Below, piece after piece: positions 1 to 7,694 of a DNA stretch of 15,348 nucleotides (positions are counted from its first letter, which is position 1; each line of letters starts with the position of its first letter). The translations under genes and the position numbers were made by a program. The notes under the pieces were generated by a model. The model was not told the DNA's origin. It saw nothing but the letters and a program-made list of their open reading frames with translations, and did not search any database. The DNA is from an uncultured Opitutales bacterium (lineage in GTDB: Bacteria; Verrucomicrobiota; Verrucomicrobiia; Opitutales; UBA2995), in the NCBI GenBank assembly GCA_937920335.1, contig CALGUT010000434.1, forward strand, positions 1 to 15,348. Reading direction: 5' to 3'.

Positions 1-827
1 TTGAGCATGGCATCCATAAAAACCAGCTGTTCGTCGTTGCGGCAGAATACTTTGTTACCCCGTGGGATTGCGATGGGAGTACGAAAATCGGGGATGATGA
101 GGCTGCGAATCGTTTTATCGCCGGTGAAGCAGGCGAGGGCCTTGCGAACACCGTCATCGATATAGAAGTACTCGTTGGTATACAGTTTGGATGCGTTGCG
201 CTGGGAAAGCTTGGATTCGCCTGTTTCCAGGAAGCGATCAAAAGCACCTATACCGATCTTACAGTCCTTGAGATTGTCGAGCTCGGCGTTCTTGACCTTA
301 TCGTTGAGATAGTCCTCGGACTGGATACCAAGCGCCAGGGCTTTCATGGCCATGTTGCCATCCTTGGAAACTAGAATGACATGGGGGGTCTGCTGTTCTT
401 TGATGTAAATGGTCGAAGCAAGGATACGGTGATCGGGCTTGTCGATATTGCCGATCGTTGCTCTGAGGCGCTGGAGACCCTTCGAGTCCTTATGGTCATC
501 TATAAGGTATTGATTGATCAGTATCTGGAGTTTACCGCCGTGAGGTAGTTGGGCCTCAATGGCTTCAGGTGAGTCGGCGGAACCGACAGCCATATCTTTA
601 AGTGGCCGCCCATGGTTGAACATATCGCGCAACGATCGATGGACTGAGCGGGCATTGTAACCGAGTTCGCCGGACGTTGTTTTGAACCGATCCAATTCCT
701 CGAGAACCTCGATCGGGATTACCACGGTATTGTCTTTCTCAAATTTGAAAATGCTCTCTGGATCGTGTAAAAGAACGTTGGTATCAAGGACGAAAGTCTT
801 CTCCGTAGGAGATGTTTTGCGATTCAT
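1..827 (-). CDS. PIN-PhoH family protein (YlaK-like), C-terminus cut by window edge
   Basis: The frame opens at an ATG at 827 and runs without a stop off the left edge, giving the first 275 residues. Residues 12-22 (FVLDTNVLLHD) carry the first PIN-domain acidic residue, D15. VVIPIEVLEELD follows at 35-46, and a later VSKDGNMAMKA segment completes a PIN nuclease-like domain. The visible part ends at RNDEQLVFMDAML, the linker that in this family sits just before the PhoH P-loop ATPase domain, so the Walker A motif lies outside the window. Full-length members are roughly 440-475 residues. PIN-PhoH proteins are thought to be RNA-acting ATPases or nucleases; that role is family knowledge, not visible here. 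No Shine-Dalgarno sequence precedes the ATG. The gene lies 138 nt downstream of valS on the same strand. Family assignment is firm; cellular role is uncertain. Confidence 0.88.
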   Translation of the reverse strand, partial: MNRKTSPTEKTFVLDTNVLLHDPESIFKFEKDNTVVIPIEVLEELDRFKTTSGELGYNARSVHRSLRDMFNHGRPLKDMAVGSADSPEAIEAQLPHGGKLQILINQYLIDDHKDSKGLQRLRATIGNIDKPDHRILASTIYIKEQQTPHVILVSKDGNMAMKALALGIQSEDYLNDKVKNAELDNLKDCKIGIGAFDRFLETGESKLSQRNASKLYTNEYFYIDDGVRKALACFTGDKTIRSLIIPDFRTPIAIPRGNKVFCRNDEQLVFMDAML

Positions 828-965
828 GGTGTGTTGGGCAACCGAGTGGAAGGTAGACAACTCGATCAAATTCCTGAGCTTAGGGTTCTAAACAATCCAA
901 GTAATACTAACAAAGCAAAAAACGCAAAAACCAGCGCGTGTTGCCGAATCGTTACAAAGCAGGAT

Positions 966-3737
966 TTAACCCAAACGGGTTAATAAATTCTGTAATTCTT
1001 GTTTTTTCGTGACCGAGTCTGCTAATTGGGCTTTTGCACCTTCCACGATATTTGCAGGTGCATTACTGATGAATTTTTCGTTCTTGAGCTTGGATTCTCC
1101 AGCCATGATTGCCTTGTCGAGTTTTTGAATCTCCTTTGAAAGACGCTCTTTTTCGGCCTCGGTATCTACTGAACTAGAAAGGTCCAGATAAACGGTTCCT
1201 AACTCAGACACGCTTGCTGGTAGATCTTTGTCGTCAGCAGTGGCTTCGAGTGATTCTGCGCCAATCTGCTTTTTCAAAGCGTCCATATTTCTTTGGATTA
1301 ACTCGGAAGCTTTTCCAGAAGATTTGTAGAAGAGCGATACATCGCGCTTGCTTCCCAGATTGTATTCGGCCTTGAGGGCACGCGCTTTCGAGATGAGCTC
1401 CTCGAGCCGATCGACTTGGCCAGCGGCTTCCTGATCGAGTTGAATCGAGTGCTTGCTAAGCAGTTGGTTCAATTGCTCGGTTGACTCGATCAAGCTCTCT
1501 TGAAGCAGGGAATCGTCCTCGCTGTAACCCAGGTCACTCCAAAGTTCTTCGGTGATGTGAGGAGTCAACGGTTCCAACATCAGCAAGAGTTGGCGAATAA
1601 CGAAATCCTGAATGGCGAGGACGTTTCGTTTCGAGTCTTCTTGAGCCAGTTTCGACTTGGAGACTTCGACGTAAGTATCGCAGAAATCACTCCAGAAAAA
1701 CTCGTAAAGAATGTGGGTCACCTGGTTGCACTCAAAGAGGCGATAGGAATCTGCCAGCTTTTGGTTCGTTTCCAACAGTCGGCTCAAGATCCAATGATCG
1801 TAATCGTCGAATAAGGTGCTGTCGATACGGCCAAGAATAGCATCGATGGACGTGTTGTCGAAACTGGGGCCGCTCATTTGCCTGAATCGGCAGGCATTCC
1901 AGAGCTTGTTACAAAAATTGCGGCCGATCTCGATGCGCTGTTCGCTGAAAAGGATGTCTTGTCCGCTCGGAGCTATGTTTACGATACCGAAGCGTACGCC
2001 ATCAGCTCCGTACTTGGAAATCAGGTCGAGCGGGTCTGGAGAGTTACCCAAGGACTTGGACATCTTGCGGCCTTTTTCATCGCGAATGAGCCCGGTGATG
2101 TAGACGTCTTTAAAAGGTATACGCTTGCGGAGATCCTCATCGCTGAGGGTTTCCTTCTCGTCGCCCATGAACTCAATCCCAGCCATGATCATGCGTGCGA
2201 CCCAGAGGAAGATGATGTCGAATCCGGTAGCGAGAACGCTTGTGGGATAGAAAAACTCGAGGTCTTTCTTTGCCTGCTCGGAATCGCCGGGCCAGCCGAG
2301 GGTGGCAAATGGCCACAGCCATGAAGAGGCCCAGGTATCGAGAACGTCTTCTTCCTGTTCCCAGTTTTCGGGATCAGAAGGTCCGTCTACGGAAACATGG
2401 ATGTGCTCAGGGTTGTCTAAATCTACGTTGGCGCGGTCGATACCTTTCTTGTACCAAACTGGAATCCGGTGGCCCCACCAAAGCTGGCGACTGAGACACC
2501 AATCGATATTGTTTTCCTGACCGTGGTTGAGCCAGTGAAGGTAGACGTTTTCCCACCGTTTCGGGTGGAAATTGATGATACCAGATTCGACCACCCGCTT
2601 CGCCTCATCGACGCGAGGGTAGCGCAGCCACCATTGTTCGGTCAGGCGGGGTTCGATGGGAACGTCAGCCCGTTCGGAGAATCCGACGTTGTTCTCATAT
2701 TCCTCTTCCTCAACAAGTAACCCTTGTTCGTCGAGTAACTTGACAGCGAGCTTACGCGCGGCAAATCGATCCATGCCTACAAAGGGGTCGCCAGCGAGTT
2801 CGTTGAGCGTTGCATCGGGATTTAAGACGTCAATCACTTCCAGATTGTGACGTTTGCCAATCTCGAAGTCTACCTGATCGTGGGCGGGTGTTACCTTGAG
2901 GGCTCCGGTGCCAAAGTCCTTTTCTACAGCGCTGTCTCCCACAATGGGGATCTCAGCCTTGGGAAACGGTCGGTAAATGTTTTTTCCGATCAGGTGTTTG
3001 TAGCGCTCGTCATCTGGGTGAACCGCTACAGCAGAATCGCCCATGATGGTCTCAGGGCGGGTCGTTGATATTTCCAGATGCGTGAGAGGAGTTCCGTCTG
3101 GTTTCGTGGAAGGCTCTACAAGCTCATAGCGCATTTTCCACAGTTTGCTCTTCTGTGGTTTCATGATGACTTCCTCATTGCTGAGGGCGGTCAAGCTGAC
3201 CGGGCACCAGTTGCTCATTCTAAGGCCCCGGTATATGGACCCGCGATTGTAGAGGGTTACAAACGCAGTGAGAACCGCCTTTTCGTAGCCTTCATCGAGT
3301 GTAAACGCTGTTCTGTCCCAGTCGCAGGAGGCGCCAAGTTTACGGAGCTGATTGAGTATGATACCGCCGTGTGTTTCTTTCCATTCCCAGACTTTGTCTA
3401 CGAACTTTTCCCGGCCGAGATCCCGACGGTGAAGCCCGTCTTTGCGAAGTTCTCTTTCGACTTTGGTTTGAGTAGCGATTCCTGCGTGATCCGTTCCCGG
3501 TTGCCAGAGTGCAGCCTTTCCTTCGAGGCGAGCTCTGCGGATCAGCATATCCTGAAGCGTATTATTCAGGACATGTCCCATGTGAAGCATTCCGGTTACG
3601 TTGGGCGGCGGAATCATGATCGCAAAAGGATCTTTGGATGCGTCGCAGGTGCCTTTGAAAGCACCCTTCTTTTCCCAGGTTTCGTACCATTTGGATTCTA
3701 CGGTAGATGGGTCGTAAGCTTTAGAAATATCGGCCAT
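966..3737 (-). CDS. valS: valine--tRNA ligase (ValRS)
   Basis: This 923-residue class I aminoacyl-tRNA synthetase charges tRNA-Val in the cytoplasm. The N-terminal PPPNVTG is followed by HMGH at residues 52-55, a variant of the HIGH signature. The editing (CP1) region shows STTRPETIMGDSAVAV, which matches the motif that clears misacylated Thr-tRNA-Val. DWCLSRQLWWGHRIPVWY marks the return to the catalytic core, and KMSKS is at residues 558-562. The last about 70 residues are a charged heptad-like segment, the C-terminal coiled-coil arm typical of bacterial ValRS. Length is normal for the family. The ATG at 3737 gives a good N-terminus (AYDPSTVESKWYETWEKKG). It has no Shine-Dalgarno sequence. 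An 81-nt gap containing a small hairpin separates it from the kinase-like gene upstream, so it may have its own promoter or be read through. All plus-strand frames across it are shadows. Confidence 0.98.
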   Translation of the reverse strand: MADISKAYDPSTVESKWYETWEKKGAFKGTCDASKDPFAIMIPPPNVTGMLHMGHVLNNTLQDMLIRRARLEGKAALWQPGTDHAGIATQTKVERELRKDGLHRRDLGREKFVDKVWEWKETHGGIILNQLRKLGASCDWDRTAFTLDEGYEKAVLTAFVTLYNRGSIYRGLRMSNWCPVSLTALSNEEVIMKPQKSKLWKMRYELVEPSTKPDGTPLTHLEISTTRPETIMGDSAVAVHPDDERYKHLIGKNIYRPFPKAEIPIVGDSAVEKDFGTGALKVTPAHDQVDFEIGKRHNLEVIDVLNPDATLNELAGDPFVGMDRFAARKLAVKLLDEQGLLVEEEEYENNVGFSERADVPIEPRLTEQWWLRYPRVDEAKRVVESGIINFHPKRWENVYLHWLNHGQENNIDWCLSRQLWWGHRIPVWYKKGIDRANVDLDNPEHIHVSVDGPSDPENWEQEEDVLDTWASSWLWPFATLGWPGDSEQAKKDLEFFYPTSVLATGFDIIFLWVARMIMAGIEFMGDEKETLSDEDLRKRIPFKDVYITGLIRDEKGRKMSKSLGNSPDPLDLISKYGADGVRFGIVNIAPSGQDILFSEQRIEIGRNFCNKLWNACRFRQMSGPSFDNTSIDAILGRIDSTLFDDYDHWILSRLLETNQKLADSYRLFECNQVTHILYEFFWSDFCDTYVEVSKSKLAQEDSKRNVLAIQDFVIRQLLLMLEPLTPHITEELWSDLGYSEDDSLLQESLIESTEQLNQLLSKHSIQLDQEAAGQVDRLEELISKARALKAEYNLGSKRDVSLFYKSSGKASELIQRNMDALKKQIGAESLEATADDKDLPASVSELGTVYLDLSSSVDTEAEKERLSKEIQKLDKAIMAGESKLKNEKFISNAPANIVEGAKAQLADSVTKKQELQNLLTRLG

Positions 3738-3757
3738 GGATCGGTTTAAAAATGGAG

Positions 3758-3774
3758 GGTCTTAGCGAAAGACC
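3758..3774 (-). terminator. small hairpin between kinase-like gene and valS, possible weak terminator or attenuator
   Basis: A perfect 6-bp stem (GGTCTT/AAGACC) encloses a 5-nt loop. On the minus strand it is followed after five bases by a short run of five T, in the 81-nt gap between the kinase-like gene (stop at 3819) and valS. The stem is short and the T run is displaced, so it is a poor intrinsic terminator. It could lie in the valS leader instead. Confidence 0.3.
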
Positions 3775-3818
3775 TTAATAGGGTGAGTCAAAGAAAAACA
3801 AAGGTATCCAATATGCCC

Positions 3819-5669
3819 TTAGGAGGGTTCGCGGATCAGGATTTGCAGGTCGTAGCCGTCTTTGCTTTTGCGAATTTTAACGATACCCCTGTGTTTCTTG
3901 ATCGTTTGACAGGCCTTGAAGAATTTCAGGCTGATGGCTTCAGGCTTAGTTTTGGCGTCCGCTGAAGGGAAGGTCTTCTCCTCTTCGATTCCGGCTCCTC
4001 GAATAGTAAGCTGGGCGCCCTTACTCTGTTTACCTTCGATCAGCAGATTGAGTCTACCGGTATCTTTCTCCAGAGATTGATACATATGAGTGATCATATC
4101 CTTCAGTCCTTCTTCGATCTTTGTAGCGTCTCCAATGAATGGATTCAGGTTCTTACCGAATTTCACGCTCACCTTATCCAGGTCGAGGTTCTGAACGATG
4201 CGGTTGATGATCATTCGCATGTCGGTCGCCTCAAAGGTGTGCTTACCCATATCGTTGAGGCCAAACAGGTCGTCTGCGACGCTCTCAAGACGACTGACTT
4301 CAGCTTGAATCGTTTTGACGAAATCGGCAGGGAGGGGGCTTTCCTTGTCTTTGACGCCCAGCAACTGCGCAAATGTCTTGAGGGAAACCAGTGGGTTTCT
4401 TAATTCGTGGGAGAGGATGAGACCCAGGGTGTTGAAGATGGTATCGAGTTCTTCAACTCGTTCTTTGTAGTCTGTTTTGATGCGATCAGTTACATTCTCA
4501 TAGCCACCAATGATCCGGTATTCGGAGGTGGAGTAAGGCAACACTCGCGTAAACACGCGGTAGTTCGATCGCTCACCTTCTGTGATTGTATCAGTCGTCT
4601 TTCCGGTTTGAGCCGCATGGTAGAGCGCCTCCCTGAGGCCCAATGGGATGGGATCTCCTACCTGGGTTTGCCAGATGACTTCTCCCTGCGCATTGGCAAT
4701 TACCCATTTTCCAGGAACGGATTGTAGCAGGAGCTGCGCTCGTTGCATTTCTTTCTGAACGGACCCTTGCTGTCTACTGAGGTTGATACAAGCGCTAAAC
4801 TGTTCACCGATACTCTCCAGATCCTCGAGGATGTTTATAGAGTAGGGTTCACCGTCGTTTCGCTTGCCTGTGAACAACCAACCAGAAAGGCCACCTTCTG
4901 CGAAGAGCGGAAAGACTGCTTCCGCTTGCAAGCGCTTCAAATTATCTCGCAGGAACAACTTGTTCGGTTCGTCCAGAATGTTTTCAACAGTCTTTAGACG
5001 TAAGGTAATTAGATTTTCCCGCAACCATTCCACGAACGGATGGGTTTCCGAAAACGTGAGGGTTCGGACGTCTCCAAAAACGAGGTTTCCTGCCAACAGT
5101 TCAAACTTATTGTTGCGCTTGATGAAAACGCCGGAACGAGGGATGCGAAGGTGGTTTTGGAGCAATTTTAGGAAATGAGTAGCCAGCTCTTTCTCATTGG
5201 AGATTCGGTTGAGAATCTCGCTCGCGTATTCGAAAGGTCGATAGGGAGGGGAGGATCCGGTTGGCTTTTCGACGTCGATCAGGGTTTCTAGACGAATAAC
5301 CTTCTCCTGGAGAAAGCGGTTCTGCTCTTCAAGATTCAGGATTTTTTGGCTATGCTGGGTTATTTCGCGCAACTGGGCTTCCTTCGCTTCCTTGTCTAAG
5401 ATCGCAAAAAACTTGTTTTCTGCAGCGAGCTGGAAGGGAACGGTACCAGGAGTGCCCACGGCAATGATATGGATTCCACTGCCCGCTTCCTGATAGGGAG
5501 GAGCCTTTTCTTGAAATAGATCGTATACGATGGTGCACGGTCTGAGCCGCTCCGCCATTCCACGAATATCCTGAGCACTAGAGACCTCTACATCGCCCAG
5601 GTCATCAAGGAGCCTGAGCCATGAGTCTCTTAAGTCGTTATCCGCTGTTATCAGGAAAATTCGGGGCAT
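3819..5669 (-). CDS. histidine-kinase-like protein: receiver-like, GAF, PAS-like, HisKA, degenerate ATPase
   Basis: This 616-residue soluble protein has no membrane segment. Residues 1-110 resemble a receiver domain with an Asp at the usual phospho-acceptor position (D50, VYDLF), but the conserved Thr and Lys-Pro are not recognisable. A short coiled coil follows (about 105-130), then a GAF-like domain (about 150-300) and a PAS-like segment (about 305-400). The H-box is clear: SHELRNPLVSLKTF with H421. The C-terminal domain then departs from a working HATPase: the N-box position reads EGLKDMITHMYQ with no Asn, the G1 position reads IRGAGIEEE rather than DxGxG, and no glycine-rich G2 box is present. 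By family knowledge it should not bind ATP normally, but it could be phosphorylated in trans or act as a dimerisation partner. The ATG at 5669 overlaps the 3' end of the upstream kinase frame by 19 nt, suggesting translational coupling. It resembles the upstream kinase around the H-box, so the two may be tandem relatives. Confidence 0.85.
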   Translation of the reverse strand: MPRIFLITADNDLRDSWLRLLDDLGDVEVSSAQDIRGMAERLRPCTIVYDLFQEKAPPYQEAGSGIHIIAVGTPGTVPFQLAAENKFFAILDKEAKEAQLREITQHSQKILNLEEQNRFLQEKVIRLETLIDVEKPTGSSPPYRPFEYASEILNRISNEKELATHFLKLLQNHLRIPRSGVFIKRNNKFELLAGNLVFGDVRTLTFSETHPFVEWLRENLITLRLKTVENILDEPNKLFLRDNLKRLQAEAVFPLFAEGGLSGWLFTGKRNDGEPYSINILEDLESIGEQFSACINLSRQQGSVQKEMQRAQLLLQSVPGKWVIANAQGEVIWQTQVGDPIPLGLREALYHAAQTGKTTDTITEGERSNYRVFTRVLPYSTSEYRIIGGYENVTDRIKTDYKERVEELDTIFNTLGLILSHELRNPLVSLKTFAQLLGVKDKESPLPADFVKTIQAEVSRLESVADDLFGLNDMGKHTFEATDMRMIINRIVQNLDLDKVSVKFGKNLNPFIGDATKIEEGLKDMITHMYQSLEKDTGRLNLLIEGKQSKGAQLTIRGAGIEEEKTFPSADAKTKPEAISLKFFKACQTIKKHRGIVKIRKSKDGYDLQILIREPS

Positions 5670-5959
5670 GGACTAAAACCAATAGCAAACTTGGTGCCTT
5701 CTCCAGGCTCGGACTCGATGCGTGTTGTAGCATCGTGTTCATTGAGGATTTCACCACTAACGGTCAAACCTAGGCCAAAACCGTGTGTTTTGGTAGTATA
5801 AAAGGGCTTGAACACGTTTTTTCTGGTTTCTTCAGACATCCCTTTGCCGTTGTCTTCGACTTCGATCCAGAGTTTCCCGTCGCCACGGTAAACGCCGAGC
5901 GTGACTTTTTTGTTGATTTGATCCTGATCGATGGCGTCGATGGCGTTCAGGAGAATGTT
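5651..5959 (-). pseudogene. detached HATPase domain, in-frame continuation of the membrane kinase after a TAA codon
   Basis: Directly after the TAA at 5962-5960 the same frame stays open for 102 codons to a TGA at 5653-5651. It encodes everything the kinase needs to bind ATP: NILLNAID (N-box), EVEDNGKGM (G1), KPFYTTK (F-box), GFGLGL (G2), then a normal C-terminus (IESEPGEGTKFAIGF). No second lesion is present. With this part joined, the kinase would be 676 residues long. The first in-frame ATG is at 5839, within the G1 region, so restart there could not rebuild the domain. The frame's end overlaps the next gene's start by 19 nt, as expected if the long frame were the original gene. A recent nonsense mutation or a sequencing error is the simplest reading. 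Confidence 0.85.
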
Positions 5960-7681
5960 TTACAGCACTTGTCGCAGAGAACTTGAATCAGCCATAATGA
6001 AGTCCGATTCCACGCTGAAATCCTTTATCATTTCGATACCCTTTTGCCGCCCCTTTGAAGTCACTAGATCCATGGCTGCACTTCCAACTGATTTCAGAGA
6101 AACAGGGGACATTTGACCGACGGATGGTTTTGAACTGTCGAGAAGACTTTGGCTGAGTTCTTCGATGCGTTGGACCTCTTCCTGAATAATCGAGGAGAAC
6201 TCTTCCCTGAAAGAGGGCTCATTGTATTTGACCGGAAGTAACTGGAAGAAGGTCTTGATGGCGACAAGCGGGTTGCGGATTTCGTGTGCCAGACTTGCCG
6301 CTAGCAATCCGACAGAAGCCAATTGCTCGGAGTTCCTGATCTGTCTCACGATTTGACTATGCTCTAGTAGAGGTCTGAAGGTTTCGCAAAGCAGCTTAAG
6401 CGTTTGGCCGTCTGAATAGGTATAGGGGTTTTTCGAGGCTCGTTTTCCCAGACCGACCATAAAGGCGATATTTTTTTCTTTGTCCTCGAATACGGTGAGC
6501 ACCAGTTGGAAATGGTACTCTGACATGAATGCCTTAAGGCCTCTGATCGAATCGGTCTCGCGAACACGTTCCAAACTGTCGTAAGACTCCCAATCGTTTT
6601 CTATGAGGTGGTTAACCTCGTTGCTATTGATCGCGAGTTTGATTTTCTCATATTCGAGGAATTCCTCATGTGGCATGAACACAGCGGCACTATCTGTCCC
6701 CGCCCATTCCATAAGGATCTCTTGGAAACGGGCTTTAATGAGCTCTTCGTCTTGGTGTTCTTTCCCCAGTTCGTAGATTCTCTGGAGCGCGTGGTCGCTG
6801 GATGATTTCTCTTTTTCGACCAATTTTTGGAGAAAATTTTCCAAGACATTATTTCCCGGATACACACTCACAAGTACTCCAATAACGGCTATTATTTGCG
6901 CGATTTCATCTGGAAAAATGACGCCGATAAACCGTTTTAGAAGGATAAACTCCAAAATTCCGACTACGAGGATAACCAGGTGTTTAAGGATAGTAGCAGT
7001 GAGGAACCTTGGTTCGAAGATCTTACGATTCGTCATCGTAAATCCAGACAGACTGAAGTAAACGACCACCAAGATCGGAGCAACTTTGAAGATCTGTGGA
7101 ACGCCCAGCAGGCTGCTTCCTGATGTGGCTATAATTGCTGCCAGTGCGAATAGACACCCCAGTACGAATACCTTCAACTCCAGTTTGATGATACCTTCTG
7201 CAACCTTGAGACTTTGATACGACTGAACTCCTAGAAAGAGCAGGGCAATTGGAAGATAGATGAGATGAACCCACCATGCCCAGCCGTGAATGAGCACGTC
7301 GCGGGTGGACCCTGGTTTGAGAAACCATTCGGTTTCTACAAGTGCGAGGTGAATGAGACCGATAAGCAAGTAGGGACTGGTCTTACGAATGAGGCCCTTG
7401 AGGTCGATATTTGGAGCCAGGATAGATTCCTTGAGACAGAAGAATGCCCACGGTAGCAGGCCTCCGAGACCGATCATTTTGCGGATCCAGAACACCGCCT
7501 CTTCTGGCGAGGAGTAATTGTGGACGGAGAGTGAACCCACCCACATGGTGGTGATGATGCTCAGAAATCCAAAGCTACGATTGATTGCCCGATCCGGATT
7601 TGCCAAAAAGATCAACAGTCCAACCAGCACGTTGGATCCCGCGGCAAGAACGAGGATGATTATGGATTCGAGATTAGTCAC
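5960..7681 (-). CDS. multi-pass membrane sensor histidine kinase (7TM-like, GAF, HisKA), truncated by in-frame TAA
   Basis: As read this encodes 573 residues. The first about 275 are hydrophobic, with roughly eight or nine membrane segments (about 5-27, 35-53, 63-83, 102-120, 134-154, 170-188, 198-216, 232-250, 257-274). This layout resembles the N-terminal 7TM sensor region of PrsK-like kinases. A linker and a GAF-like region (about 300-440) follow, then the HisKA dimerisation domain with LAHEIRNPLVAIKTF, phospho-accepting H466. The frame stops at codon 574, TAA, right after SSSLRQVL, exactly where the N-box of the ATPase domain starts; the ATPase half continues in frame beyond it (separate entry). 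The truncated product could not autophosphorylate but might still insert in the membrane and dimerise. The start is taken as GTG at 7681, 13 nt after the ketosynthase stop; no nearby in-frame ATG or Shine-Dalgarno sequence was found. The gene belongs to the five-gene module. Confidence 0.85.
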   Translation of the reverse strand: MTNLESIIILVLAAGSNVLVGLLIFLANPDRAINRSFGFLSIITTMWVGSLSVHNYSSPEEAVFWIRKMIGLGGLLPWAFFCLKESILAPNIDLKGLIRKTSPYLLIGLIHLALVETEWFLKPGSTRDVLIHGWAWWVHLIYLPIALLFLGVQSYQSLKVAEGIIKLELKVFVLGCLFALAAIIATSGSSLLGVPQIFKVAPILVVVYFSLSGFTMTNRKIFEPRFLTATILKHLVILVVGILEFILLKRFIGVIFPDEIAQIIAVIGVLVSVYPGNNVLENFLQKLVEKEKSSSDHALQRIYELGKEHQDEELIKARFQEILMEWAGTDSAAVFMPHEEFLEYEKIKLAINSNEVNHLIENDWESYDSLERVRETDSIRGLKAFMSEYHFQLVLTVFEDKEKNIAFMVGLGKRASKNPYTYSDGQTLKLLCETFRPLLEHSQIVRQIRNSEQLASVGLLAASLAHEIRNPLVAIKTFFQLLPVKYNEPSFREEFSSIIQEEVQRIEELSQSLLDSSKPSVGQMSPVSLKSVGSAAMDLVTSKGRQKGIEMIKDFSVESDFIMADSSSLRQVL

Positions 7682-7694
7682 GGAAGTTGCTTAG

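Noticed and set aside
1878..2324. 148-residue plus-strand open frame inside valS
   Set aside because: It is antisense to the KMSKS region of valS and overlaps other shadow frames; no family resemblance.
3078..3749. 223-residue open frame on the plus strand opposite the valS 5' region
   Set aside because: It lies wholly antisense to well-conserved valS sequence, has no recognisable domain, and is a by-product of valS codon usage.
5651..5839. Separate small protein starting at the ATG at 5839
   Set aside because: It would begin in the middle of the ATPase G1 motif and is plainly the tail of the interrupted kinase.
5960..5962. Programmed readthrough or special decoding of the TAA codon
   Set aside because: TAA is not used for selenocysteine or pyrrolysine, and no recoding structure is visible just downstream; mutation or sequencing error is simpler.
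5960..7681. PrsK of an exosortase/PEP-CTERM system
   Set aside because: The membrane-GAF-HisKA layout is similar, but there is no exosortase, PEP-CTERM protein or PrsR-type regulator in the window, so the name is not justified.
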